From Thecaphora thlaspeos (Eukaryota > Basidiomycota > Ustilaginomycetes > Urocystidales > Glomosporiaceae), in assembly GCA_900291925.1 (NCBI GenBank), contig UWYS01000006.1, positions 868,001 through 932,000 of the forward strand: 64,000 bases of DNA, written 5' to 3'. The notes beneath the pieces were generated by a model. It ran no database searches, was not told where the DNA came from, and worked only from the letters and a program-made list of their open reading frames with translations. Below, one piece after another: positions 10,779 through 21,900 of this stretch. The position numbers and the translations under genes were made by a program. Every line of letters begins with the position of its first letter. Position 1 is the first letter of the stretch.

Positions 10779-11117
10779 CTATCTACGTGTCGTGGCCAAC
10801 GTCTTGGGCAAAGCCGGTGGTTCGGCCCGGATCGGCGAGGATGAGTTCCCTGACCTTGCCTTTGTTGTCGACGCCAGTGGATCTGTGCGGCGTGCTCTGC
10901 GACTGCTCGAACCAGTCTTGATCCCTAGTCCTTCCAAGGCCCGTCTGCGGTTGGTGTCGCCGTATCTACGCTTGTCAGGAGTGACCTCGCTGCCGCCAAA
11001 CGCGGCAGCGTCCTGGAATGGGATGTTGAGGCCCTGCACCAGAGAGGTGCTCATCCTGCGCCTCTTGCTGCTGCTACTACTGCCACCGCTGCCGTCGCTG
11101 TCGCCGCCTCCCGGCAC
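10779..11117 (-). other. Possible decayed C-terminal tail of paralogue B
   Basis: An open stretch in the same frame as the last readable segment of paralogue B (11151-11396), separated by one TAG at 11153-11151. It encodes a Ser/Arg/Gly-rich basic sequence (SSSSSKRRRM, SSRRARR) similar in composition to the tail of paralogue A. It could also be chance open frame; there is no domain to test it with. Confidence 0.3.
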
Positions 11118-11150
11118 CGCATCTCTGCCCTCCTGATATAAGGCGCGCTT

Positions 11151-13804
11151 CTACTGGTTGGGCTTCGGCTTCGAATAGGGCTGCGAGGTCGAGTGTCCGG
11201 CTGGAGTCTTGCGCTTGTTGCTCGACCAGAGAGAGCGCTTTATGACTGTAAGCGTGCGGACGGGAAAATCCCCTTGCCGAACCGTCCGTAGGGCCTCAGC
11301 TCGGTATAGAGGCCCTCCGTAGGGTCCTTGAGCCCGTAGACATTGCCAGGCAGCCTGAAGATCGACAGAATGTTCATGTCGAGCAAGTCCATGCACAGGA
11401 TGATGCCGTTTTCGCCAAGCTGCTTAAAAAGCCTTCCATCGAAGCGATTGACTCGACGACAATGAAGTCGGCCCACAGCGTCAAGTGGCCCTGATCCTGC
11501 TCAAAGAGGTGCCTGTTCTGGGGCGAGCAGCCGGCGTACGGCAGCAACAGGACCGCCGAGAAGACTCCTTCGCCGCCCGAAGCCTTATCGCGGCCGGCGA
11601 TCCAACATGACCCCTCCTCTTCGCCGTCTTCGAGGCCGACCAGCTTGTCGGCGAGCCCTCGGGAGATGAACGACCTCTCGCAGGCAAGTGAATCGCAAAT
11701 GAAGGCGATGAAGTCGTGCTCCGCCTTCTCGCCGATCCATAGTTTTGTCTCAAAGATCAGCGCTTCACGCTGACGAGGGGCACGTGCGGCAAAGCCCTCG
11801 ACCCCCCTGCCGGGGGTGTGAGCCTCGACCGGCAAGCGCGGCTGTGCGAGGGCGATCCAATCGCTGCCTTGTTGCTCGAACTTCCCCAGCAGGACGAACC
11901 CGGCATCTCGAGCGGCTTTGGCGTATTCGGTCCAGCCCGCTTTTCCTGTTCGAGTAAAGACGCCGCGGTCCTTGTTGCGCAGGGCTATGGCAACCTTGGC
12001 ACGCAGCGGCTGATGAATGCCCTGTCTCCTGAGTTCCATCAAGTGTTCTATAAGTGGCTGAAAGATGTGATTGTCTCTGGCCGAGGATCCTCTGATGGAT
12101 CGCACTAACGCTGTGCTCGAAATCTCGTCCAAGAGACGACGGGTGTGCTCGGCCGCTTCGGCCTTTTCCTGTCGCGAATGTCTCTGCGGAGTGTATCGAG
12201 ACAACTCGTCCGTGACCGCGGAGCCCTGTCTCGAGCGCGCCCCGACCGACGCAGACGCGGCGGGCTCGCGTGATACGGAGCGAGAGACCGATGCCACCGC
12301 TGGTTCTGCGGCAGACGCACTCAAAGCAGACATCGACGTCCGGCTGCTCTTGGGATTGTGTCGCTGCTTGGTCATCTGATCCTCGAGACCCTGGGGAGCA
12401 GCAGCGCTTGAGCCGTCCCTGGAAGTTTGAAGGTCTATGGCTGATGGCGGCCCTTCGTGCGGCCTGGCGGCCTGGCGAGGCGAGGTCTTTGCGATCATCT
12501 TGTCGACCTTGACTGTGCTCGCCCTCCCCCCCAGACGCATGAGGTGCAGCATCGGCCGGAGCGCTGCTCGCCCTGAGACCGGTCGCGGCGTCGCACCGAG
12601 CCCGGATGGCATGTCTGTCTGCGCTACCAGACTCGCGCTGGCCGCTAGCCTGATTGCTCGGCTCGGTAAGCGCTTTGATGGCTGGCTGCTTATGTCTGCG
12701 AGGAAGGGGAGGCTCGTCAGGGTCTGCAGAAGCCGCATGCCTGAGCTCGCGTTTCTCTGTGCCGGCGTCGCGATCCAGAGCTACACTCTCGGCGCGGTGT
12801 CCTACCTTGGCTTCCACCTGCGTTGCCTCTGATACCATTCGCGCGAGAGCTTTCGCGGCTACAGCGACCGACTCGTCCGTGCTGGACTGTTCGTTGGGTG
12901 CGAGGTGGGCAGACGTTGACGATCCATTGACGGTGGTGGAGAAACGATATGGTGTCCTCGGGTCTGAGGCGATCTTGAGCAGCACCGAGCCTCCCTGCGG
13001 GACAATATGCGTGCCGATGGAAACTTCCCGACCTTCTCCGTCGCCGTCGCAGATGGTGACGGTGTCCATCCGCTGGACCTTGATCGCGACGGATCCTCCC
13101 TCCCGCACATTATCTTGCATCTCTTGCTCGAAGGAGGCAATGCGGTTGAAGATCCTGTTATTGGACTCTTTGGCTTTACGCTGATACTGGCCAATGAGGC
13201 TGGCCAGCTGTTCGTTGCGGTCCGTCAGACTACTGATCGCCGCAGTCTGCTGATCAACCTGCGCCTGCAGGCGCGCTGCCAGCAGCGCCTCCGTGTCTTG
13301 CTGGTGCTTGACGAGTCGTTCCTTGCGAGCCTCCAGCTTGACAGCGGTCTGCGGGTCGGCCAGCGTTCGTCCAGATTCCAGCTGAGGCTCGGCGGCGAGG
13401 CGCTGGCACAGGTCGTTGAGCCTGTCGATATCGGCACGGTTCGTGTCGTCGCGCAAACGCAGGTGGTCGAGAGCAGCGCGCTGATCGTTGATGGTGGCGT
13501 TGTACTGCGCAAAGATGTGCTGGCAGACGGTCATGCTCGTCTCGAGCTGCTCAATGCGGTGCTGCACGTTCGAAGTCGCCATCAATGCCGTCGACATTGT
13601 CGCGTAGGCATCCTCTCCCGCCGCCTGGGTCGCTGCAGCGAACTGCCCTGCGCCTGCTGTAGGAGGCCAGGGATGCTGCGGCAGGCGCGGGTCTCGTGTG
13701 GCTGTAGCTGTAGCCGCGGCTGCGACCCCGGCAGCACCAGAGTGAGCTGTGGTGGAGTGGGGTACCAGGCTCGTCGATATCGAGGGAGAGGGAGGTCGAC
13801 TCAT
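11151..13804 (-). pseudogene. Paralogue B of the coiled-coil/LOTUS-like/retropepsin-like family, frame-shifted
   Basis: Starts at ATG 13804-13802. The first frame gives the DPRLPQ motif, a coiled coil matching paralogue A (VCQHIFAQYNATI, DHLRLRDDTNRADIDRL, RNEQLASLIGQYQR) and KVQRMDTVTIC. Coding character moves to a second frame somewhere between about 12740 and 12450; that frame carries the complete LOTUS-like block (12069-11839, ending GSDWIAL) and the start of the retropepsin-like block (CDSLACERSFISRGLA, 11697 downwards). Near 11436 it shifts again; the third frame has GENGIILCMDLLD. A fourth frame near 11260-11151 gives a basic tail. No GT-AG intron explains the shift at 11436. Net shifts correspond to one extra base, then one missing base, then one missing base. 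The gene is either decaying or carries several sequence errors. Confidence 0.55.
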
Positions 13805-15214
13805 CGTGGCTGGGGGCGGCCGTGTGCGTATGCTGACCCCGACGGCGATTGCGGCGAGGGAGAAGTGTGGTCGATGTAGGAAAGAGGGGTCTTGGAGGAA
13901 AGAAGGGGAGAGAGGGAAGCCAGGCCCGAGCAGGATTCAGAGACGGTCGCTCGAAATTAGAGGAGTCTGCTGCCTGGTCGAAATTTAAGAGGGCTGACGA
14001 CGTTGTTAGGGAGGGAGATGAAGAGCGGCGGTGACGGGGGAAGCTGTACGAGAGAAAAGTAGCCGTTCACTGTCGCAGAGGCGCCGCAGAGCCTTGTACA
14101 AAGCCGACATCATAAACAGAGGCGGGACCGGGGCCTGACCTTTGGCCAGGATCGGCCAGAGAGGGGTGTCCCCCGGTCTTGCGCATTCAAGATTGCCTTT
14201 GCCCGGCCTCGCCCTCGCCCTCGCCCTCGCCCTCGCCCTCGACCCTGACCCCGTTTTCGGCTTGCTAGGGCTTTCCGCAAGCCTCTCAGCTCAGAGACGA
14301 GCGCTGTCGAGATGAGAGAGAATACAGTGGACGTTGCTATGGCATTTTGTCGGCGTAAGCCGCGGAAGGGTGCTAAGACGAGGTGGGGCGGCAGCCGACG
14401 ACGGATGGTGATGATGAAGTCGATGGCCCGAGCGGTCGAAAAGAAAAACTCCTAAGGAGCGACGTCACCGGACCCTGCCTGCCTGCCTGTGCCTGTGCCT
14501 TTCCCGTGGTGGGCGGTACGGTGTCTTGGGCACGCAAGGGGCGCCCCACCTCCACCTCATCTCTTACCTTCCGAATCGCTGCCCGCTTCCTCCCACGCCT
14601 TCTCCCACCACCAACCGCACGCCGCGCCCCACCCCACCGGCACACCCACCCATACCCCGGCCTTCTGAAGTTACCCGCTTCGGTCTGCCTTCCGCCTTCC
14701 GTCGATCCCTCAAGCACTCTGGCCAGCTCGAGACGAGCCCGCCGGATCCGAGCGCTCGCCGTCGAGCAACTGCCAGCACACACACCCACATGCGCCACGT
14801 CATTTGTCTCCTCGTTACTTGTCATGTCCTCCTTCTGCACCACCATCTCCTTCTTCTCCATTCCCTTCGTCAAGACTCCCCTTCTCGACTTGTTCCTCGT
14901 CTTCCTCCCTTTTCTTCCCCACCCACCCTCTCCTTCGTACGGCGCTGTAGCTCTTAGGCGCTGTTCCCTGTGCCAACCCCAGGGAACTCGCCGAGCCGGC
15001 CTCTGGCCTCCTCCGCAATCTATGTACTGTCTCTCCCTTGGTGTGTTGCTCAGTCTGCTCGACGGAGAATCCGCCACAGCGCTCTCTCTCACATCTACCT
15101 CTCTCTCCCGCGAACCCGCGAACCCGACCATCGGCTCTTGACAACAGCCCACGCCCCCTCCGCATCCCTTCTCTGCTTCCTCCTGAGCACCACACATTGG
15201 GAGATCCTTCTACA
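13805..15214. other. Divergent intergenic region (paralogue B / CMC4)
   Basis: No gene supported. It contains a CTCGCC hexamer repeat. About 700 bases before the CMC4 start are strongly C/T-rich, as seen before other genes here. Long open frames on both strands reflect base composition. Confidence 0.55.
14208..14240. repeat. (CTCGCC)n tandem repeat
   Basis: About five and a half perfect copies of the hexamer CTCGCC, intergenic. Confidence 0.9.
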
Positions 15215-15487
15215 ATGCCGGACATCGATTCGGATCACCCGAATCCCTGCTATCCGCGAGCTTGCGCGATCCAGTCGTGTCTCACCTCGTCGGGCTTCAA
15301 CCAGGCAAAGTGCGAGCACCTCATCGACGACCTCTACCGCTGCTGTGCCCTGTTCTACCGTCAGCGCGGCCTCGAGGCCGAGGCTGACAGCTGTCCCATT
15401 CCCTCGGTCGTCGAGCGAAGGATGAAGAAGGAGGCAGAAGGGAAAGGAGGCGATGGAGGGACCTTGTTGCCGAGCAAGCGCAAGTAG
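15215..15487 (+). CDS. CMC4: Cx9C-motif mitochondrial intermembrane-space protein, Cmc4
   Basis: Single exon of 90 residues, ATG 15215 to TAG 15485-15487. The upstream in-frame extension has no ATG and reads as leader. The protein has the twin-Cys spacing of the Cmc4 family: Pro-Cys at the start (NPCYPRACAIQ), then CAIQSCL, a C-x9-type second helix around AKCEHLIDDLYRCCALFY, and a short basic tail. These proteins are imported by Mia40, fold with disulfides, and sit in the mitochondrial intermembrane space; their exact role is unclear. Length fits the family. A long pyrimidine-rich leader precedes it. Confidence 0.88.
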   Translation: MPDIDSDHPNPCYPRACAIQSCLTSSGFNQAKCEHLIDDLYRCCALFYRQRGLEAEADSCPIPSVVERRMKKEAEGKGGDGGTLLPSKRK

Positions 15488-15919
15488 GTGGAAGGGTAAA
15501 GCGGGGGTACAGTGTATCACGCCGTCATCACTTGACACTGGGAGCAATCTAGGCGAACACTTCACCCGTAGTGTTGCCAGCGACGACATGACGCATCACC
15601 TCCGTCGCCTATAGATCGGACCATTGCGTTTCGGACCGAGTTACAGCATAGAACCTGAGGTAGTGGGATAAGGCAGTCCATTGGTAGCGCCAGTTTTGCG
15701 TACATGAGGAGGCGTGGCAGAGGGATGGCGGGTAAATGCGGCGATGACACTAGGTGTACGCTGGTGGATAGGCAGGGCAGCCGGTGTTGCAATATGATGG
15801 ACTGCTCGGGCCGCAGCCGATCAGCGACGACCAAGACAGAAGACGACAGCCGTTCAGCTGAATCGTTCCGCCAGGCTCCTTTGCTGCCTCTCCGAGTCAC
15901 CCAACCTGCTCAAGAGGTC
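15488..15919. other. Convergent 3'-3' intergenic region
   Basis: Lies between CMC4 (+) and the NCBP3-like gene (-). It would hold both 3' UTRs; nothing else is recognised. Confidence 0.6.
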
Positions 15920-17745
15920 TCAGCGGCCCGCCTTACCGTCGCCCAGCCTCGAGGCCAGATCGGCCGAAGCGGACTTGGCCTCTCCGCCTCCTCGACGGCG
16001 TCGGTCCTTGCCCTTCGTCTGGCCGTACCTCTCGGTGCCGTAGTTGCCCCACGGCTCCTCGTCATCGCCGCCGTTGCCACCAGGACGTCCCCATCCCTGC
16101 GACCCGCCTGGCGCCTTCATCGTGCCTCTGCCCTTGATCTTGACTCGGCCTTCGCCGCCGCCGCCGCCACCGCGTGGAACTGGAGACGCGGACCTCATCC
16201 GGTCTCTAGCATCGAGCATCTCATCGAGGTCTTCGTCCAGCGCATCCCGCGCTGCCCGTCCGTCCGTCTCTCTGTTTGTCCTGCCTCCGCGGCCGCCCCT
16301 ATGCCGTGACTGGTCCGCACCATGCCGCTCGAAGTCGTCGTGGCCCCACCTCGACGCCGACGATCTCGAAGGTCGGCCTCGTCGTCCTTCTCCTTTGAAC
16401 CGGTCCAGTAGATCTCTGCGGCCGCCAGCACTGCCATCATCGATGAGGTCCGACATCATCTGCCCTTCGAGCTTTCGCTCGTGCAGCGCGGCAGCATCGT
16501 CGCCATCATCGTTGTTCCTCGACGCGACGTGGGCGTCGAGCTGCGAGTCGAGCTCGTCCATGACGGCTCGGCGCTCCATACCGCCCTTGCCTCTTGCGTT
16601 GGAGCCGGACGCCACTCCCGTGCCGTGCTCAGGCCGTGGCGGAAGGCCCGCCGAGCCGAAAGCACGCCTTGGCGCGCCCGGGAACAGCTCGACCGACTCG
16701 CCCATCTCGCCGACATCGAGTAGCCGCGGGACGATCTCCTTGCCGGCCTCGTGCCCATGCTCCTTGTACCATTGGCTGCGGCTCGCGGCTCGCGACGGCT
16801 TGACGTCAAAGTCCTTGACCGCGTGCCGCACGTAGAGCGCCGAGTGGAGCTTGGCCAGAGCGACGTACTCGGGCTTCTCGAGGCGCTGCCGCCTGTCGGC
16901 CGCCTCCATCTCTCGATAGATTTCCGGGACGTCATCCGGCAAAGCTGATGTTCCGTCCGGACCGCTGCCCTGCAGCTCTGCCGCCTGAGACTTGGCCGTC
17001 TGCTTCTCGATCGCCGTGTAGAGCTTGCCGGGCACCCTGTGCGCTTTCCTCGGCGCCACCAGCGACGAGATCGTATCGGTGTCCCACTCGTCGTCCGGCG
17101 TCTCGAGGATAGTCTGGAGATTGGGCAGCGGAGCCAGCATGTCCGTCGGCATGTCGGTGACAGGGCAGAGGTACTCTAGTGCAAGGCGAGCCGACTCCTC
17201 GGTGGGGAAGACGACGTTGCACCGCTCGTCATCAACCCACTCCAGCCCGAGCGGCTGCGCGCCAAAGTGGGCGACGTAGGCAAACAGCCGCGATGTCGAC
17301 ATCTGCGTGATTGGCAGACCCTCGACAAGCAGCGTGTCCAGGCGGATATCGCTGCCTCCTTCGACTGATGGAGGCGAAGGTACCTCGCTCGGCTCTGCGT
17401 GGCGGCCATACAGGGAGGCAAAGCAGAATGCAGTCAGGCGTCAGCATAGGCAGGAGGAGACGCTAGGGCTGGGTGCTGCAGTGTGAGAGACGGACACGTA
17501 CCTTCTGCGCCCACGGGTGTCGCATCGTCGAGGGCCAGTTGGCCCTCTCTCGAGAGCGGGCTTGGCCCCCGTCGTGCTCCGGCGTCGATCCCCTCCTCCC
17601 TGGGGACGACATAGAATCTAGTCGATCCGCCGTTCACCTGCTCGACTGTCAGGTCATCCTCGACCATCGTCTGGTCGTCCTGAGGGTGTTGATGCGACAG
17701 GTCGTCCGAGGCCGCGTCGTAGTCGAGCGTGATAGGCGGCGCCAT
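15920..17745 (-). CDS. Nuclear cap-binding protein subunit 3 (NCBP3)-like
   Basis: Two exons: 17745-17502 and 17394-15920, with a 107-nt intron (donor GTACGT, acceptor CACGCAG), phase 1; 572 residues, stop TGA at 15922-15920. Residues about 100-170 form an RRM-like fold of the NCBP3 type: DTLLVEGLPIT, RLFAYVAHFG, LGLEWVDDERCNVVF, ARLALEYL. The WxDDExCNVVF pattern is characteristic. A conserved middle segment follows (about 250-330), and the C-terminal half is Arg/Gly/Asp-rich and disordered, as in NCBP3. In animals NCBP3 binds capped RNA and takes part in mRNA export/processing; a similar nuclear role is inferred. The first exon is acidic. Confidence 0.78.
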
Positions 17746-18936
17746 TCTGGTGGGCGTTGCCGTACGATGGCGATCCGAGGGGCTACGATACGTTACGATG
17801 TGATGCGATGCGGAAGCTGATGTGATAGCGGGCCAAAGGGTCAGGGGGTCAGGACGGCGATGAGCAGGGCTGGATGGTTGTTGTGGGTGTGTGGAGGGAA
17901 GATGGCCGGCGAGAGGAGGCGGCAGACACCAGATGGATTCAAGATTGTCCTCACGGCGTGAGCGCCTCTCCACGCCTGCATTGTGCGTGCGGAACTCGGA
18001 CTACATCGCAATTGTATGTAAGTCGGGCGAGTGGCCCGATGCAGACGGGATGGGCTATCGGGGCAAGGGGGGTCTTAGGGTGCGTCCTTATCTCGCATCT
18101 CGCACGGGTTTGCAGGGTCTTAGGAGCTGGCCACCGCAGTTCTAACCGACCACCTCGTCTTGCTGTCGACCGCTGGTCGAGGGAGAGACCTTGCCAAGGA
18201 CCAAGCTCCGTGTGCCCCCACATCGACGTCGATAAGAAGCAGCGGCGTGTGATGATGGCGGAGGAGGCGATCATGGGTCGAGGGTGGACGCCCCTGCCTA
18301 GAGGTACCTACTGTATGATGTATATACCTAGCGTATGCATGCAGCGTGGCCTGGATGCAGCAGCATAACAGAACAGCGGGCGCTTGGCCCGCCGCTGCAA
18401 CGCTCTGAGGGCCGCCTTGGCCTCCTCTTCTTTCTCCCTCGCTGCTCCCCTATCCCTTCCACCTCGCCCTCTCTGCCTTGCTCACCAGCATCCTCCCCTC
18501 CGGCGTCGACGCCTTCAGCAGAGCCAGCAGCGACTTTTTCCCTCGCAAGAAAAGGTTGTCGTCGCCATCGTCGTCCCAGGCTTGTTACAACCACCTTCGG
18601 CAGAGCGGAGCACGTCATCGTATCGTCGTCCTTGTCGTCTTGGTCCGACGCCCGCTCCCGTCTCCCCCACCGCGTCGGCGTCCGAGCCGTGACCAGTATG
18701 GTCGTCTCCTAGCCCGCCCACGCAGCCCTCCCACGCCATCCCGCTCGTCCAGCTCGCCCTCATATCTCTCAGCAACCAAGCCGTCCGCGATCCCGCCATC
18801 TCGCATCCCGCTTTGCACCCTCTCCCCCCCCGGCTAGTCAAGAGAAGAGTCAGCTCATTCATCAGCCCTCAATCTTGGGCCGGACCTTTCACAGTCACGA
18901 GTAGACCGAAATTGCCTCATCCCCGTTTCCATCGCC
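17746..18936. other. Divergent promoter region (NCBP3-like / SulP transporter)
   Basis: No gene supported. The last about 550 bases before 18937 are pyrimidine-rich leader of the transporter gene. Confidence 0.55.
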
Positions 18937-21900
18937 ATGACTGCCCCTGCTAGCGGTAAGTCCAACGTGACCTCTGGCGGGCCGCCGAGGCCAAGCCATA
19001 CACGGCACAGAGTGTAACTGACGCAGCCTTAAGTTGTCCCTTCTGCCTCCTTTTCCGCCCCTCCTCTCTCTGTCCCACCCACCCCTTTCTTGTCCGGCGT
19101 GCCTGCCGCGCTCGTTACCCTTGCTGGACAACCTCTCGCATCTTCCCTCGCGCTCCGACCATCCCGACGCACGACAATCACCACGATTCCCTGGACATCC
19201 TTCCGCCCCACTACCTCGGGTGTAGGTCGCGCAGACGGCGGCTCGCTCGAACAGCATCGGGCGCGGGAACGGACCTCTTCCAGCGCCGACCAGGACCAGC
19301 AGCGAGAGGGTGAAGCAACAGCCGCCGCTGCCGCCAAGCCGCGGAGGTTGTCCTTCTCCTTCAGTCAATTCTTCGGCGCGTCGGCCCGTCAGACCGCTGA
19401 TCAGGCCAACCCGCCCGACTCGCCCGCAGCCAACAAGGCGAGCAATGCCGTGACTCACGACTTCGACACCCGACGGCCCAGCAACGCATACGACGGCAGC
19501 ATCAGCCCCAGCGTTCCAGGCCCGAAGCGAAAGGGCAAGATGTTTCCCCGATCTGTCACCTTCGAGCCCAACAACTCGTCTTTCCCTCCCAACTTTGCCA
19601 AGGCGAACAGCAAGTCCCGGATGTCCGCCTACCATCCGCCGACCACTACGGCCGACAGCCACCATGACGGCATCGACGACGACGGCGGCGACCTCGAACG
19701 GCAGGGTTACCACGGCAGTCGCGCGGGCAGCTCGGCCTTTAGTCACCTCGAGGGCAGGAGCTACCGCTTTCAGCCCGCCCACGACAGCGGCAGCATGAGC
19801 GCATCGATCCTCTTCGGCTCCTACACCGCCACCTCGGGCACTATCCGCGACAGCACCGCCCACCTCGCTGAAATGATGCTCATGTCGGACGAGGATGGCA
19901 CCAGTATTGGCGGCTCCCACATCTACAATATCGGAGAGGAGGAGGACGACGAGGCCCTCAGCCCTGGTCGTATCGCTGCGAGGCTGCCCGCCAGCATCAG
20001 TCCGACCGTTTCCCAGCCGGCCACGCCCGGCGCGGTACAGGCCGGGCCCAGCAACCTCTCTCGCGCCATGGCGGCGTCTCGCGGCACCAGCCCCGAGGGC
20101 GGAAAGACGCTGAGCCCGGAGGACGGCAGCACGGCCACGCCTCGAGTCTCTACCTCGATCCTCAGCACGGCGCAGCCAGTCGCAACGCCCATGTCGACCA
20201 GCTCCGCGGCGGCTGCCGAAGACTATATCGATACCGCCGTCGCCGCCAATGAGAAGACGCCGCTGCTGAGCGCCGACACGGCCGCCTCTGGACGCGGCCG
20301 ACAGGCAAGCCCGCACCTGATACAGGCCGTGCGGGACAAGGACGCCTCTGGCAGCCGCTCAAGGTCCAACAGCCGTCAGAGTCAACGGAGCCAGGACCGC
20401 TTGTACGGTCGGTCGGCCAGCGCGGATCGCTCCAGCAGCGTGGGCGGTGGCGGCGGCGGCAACTCGTCGTCCTTCAGCCAATTCAGCGACGGCAACCGCG
20501 CCGGGATCGGCTCCGGAACCTTGGCGCAGGCCGAGCAGGCGGTCCTCGAGCACCGCGGCGGTCCTGCCGGCGCCCACCGAAGGGCGAGCCAGCCCCTATC
20601 GCAGCTGTACGACGAGTCCCAGGAGCTGCTGTCGCCCGCGTGGGCCCTCGTTCCGAAACGCTGGCGCCCCGGCTCGGGCGACCAGGGCGTTCGACCGGTC
20701 AGAGGGCCCAAGCAGCACCTCCGCGAGATGTCGGCCTCGATGCGCAAGCTCACTTGGCAGTCAGCGCTCGAGGCGGGAGCGGAGCCGGTCCGGCTGCTGC
20801 CAGCCGTCATCCTGGGCATGTTGATGAACGTCCTTGACGGCGTCTCGTATGGGATGATCATGTTCCCCGCATCGTACCCGATCTTCAGCAACTTTGGCGG
20901 GGACGGTGTCTCGATGTTCTTTCTCACCTGCGTCCTCTCGCAGCTAGTCTACACGCTCGGTGGATCGATCTTCAAGGGCGGCAACGGCAGCATGATGATC
21001 GAGACGGTCCCCTTTTTCCACATCCTGGTCAAGATCATCATCGACACGCTCGGCGACGAGGACCGCAGCGCCATCGTCTCGACCACCATGGTCGCGTTTG
21101 CGCTATCGTCCATCCTCACCGGGCTGGCCTTCTTCCTGCTCGGCGCGCTGCGGCTCGGCGTGCTGATCGGCTTTTTCCCGCGCCACATCCTCGTCGGCTG
21201 CATCGGCGGCGTCGGCATCTTCTTGATCGAGACCGGTCTCGAGGTCTGCAGCCGGCTCAAGTCCGAGGACGGCTTTCAGTACAACCTCGAGACGCTCCGT
21301 TACTTCTTCCAGTCGGGCCACATGGTGGCGCTCTGGCTTCCGCCGCTGCTGCTGGCCGTGCTGCTCCGCCTGATCACGGCGCGCTTCCACCACCCGTTCA
21401 TCTTTCCCGGCTACTTCCTGATGATCCCCGTCGTCTTTTACATCGTCGCCGTCGGCATCCTCCGCGTCCCAATGGCTACGCTGCGCAAGCAAGGCTGGGT
21501 CTTTGACATTGGCGAGAGCGCGGCGAAGGCGCCCTTCTACCGCTTCTACACCTACTTCGACTTTCGGCAGACGAGCTTCAAAGCGCTCTGGGCGACGATG
21601 CCGACGCAGCTGGCGCTCGTCTTCTTCGGTATCCTCCATGTCCCGCTCAACGTCCCCGCACTCGGCGTCAGCATCAACGAGGACAACGTTGACACCGACC
21701 GCGAGCTGGTCGCGCACGGCATTTCCAACGTCCTCGCCGGCCTGATCGGGACCGTCCCCAACTACCTCTGCTACGTCAACAGCGTCCTCTTCTACCGCGT
21801 CGGCGGTGGGTCGCGGCTGAGCGGGCTGATGCTGGCCGCTGGCACCACGATCATCATGATCGCCGGACCGGGCACCATCAGCTACATGCCCGTCATGATT

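Noticed and set aside
14373..15225. Open frames on both strands between paralogue B and CMC4
   Set aside because: The plus frames read as Ser/Pro/Leu leader translation and the minus ones as their complement; no start context, motif or splice structure.
18895..20316. Long open frame of 473 codons on the minus strand
   Set aside because: It lies antisense to the N-terminal part of the SulP transporter gene, is Arg/Gly-rich, and arises from the codon bias of the sense frame.
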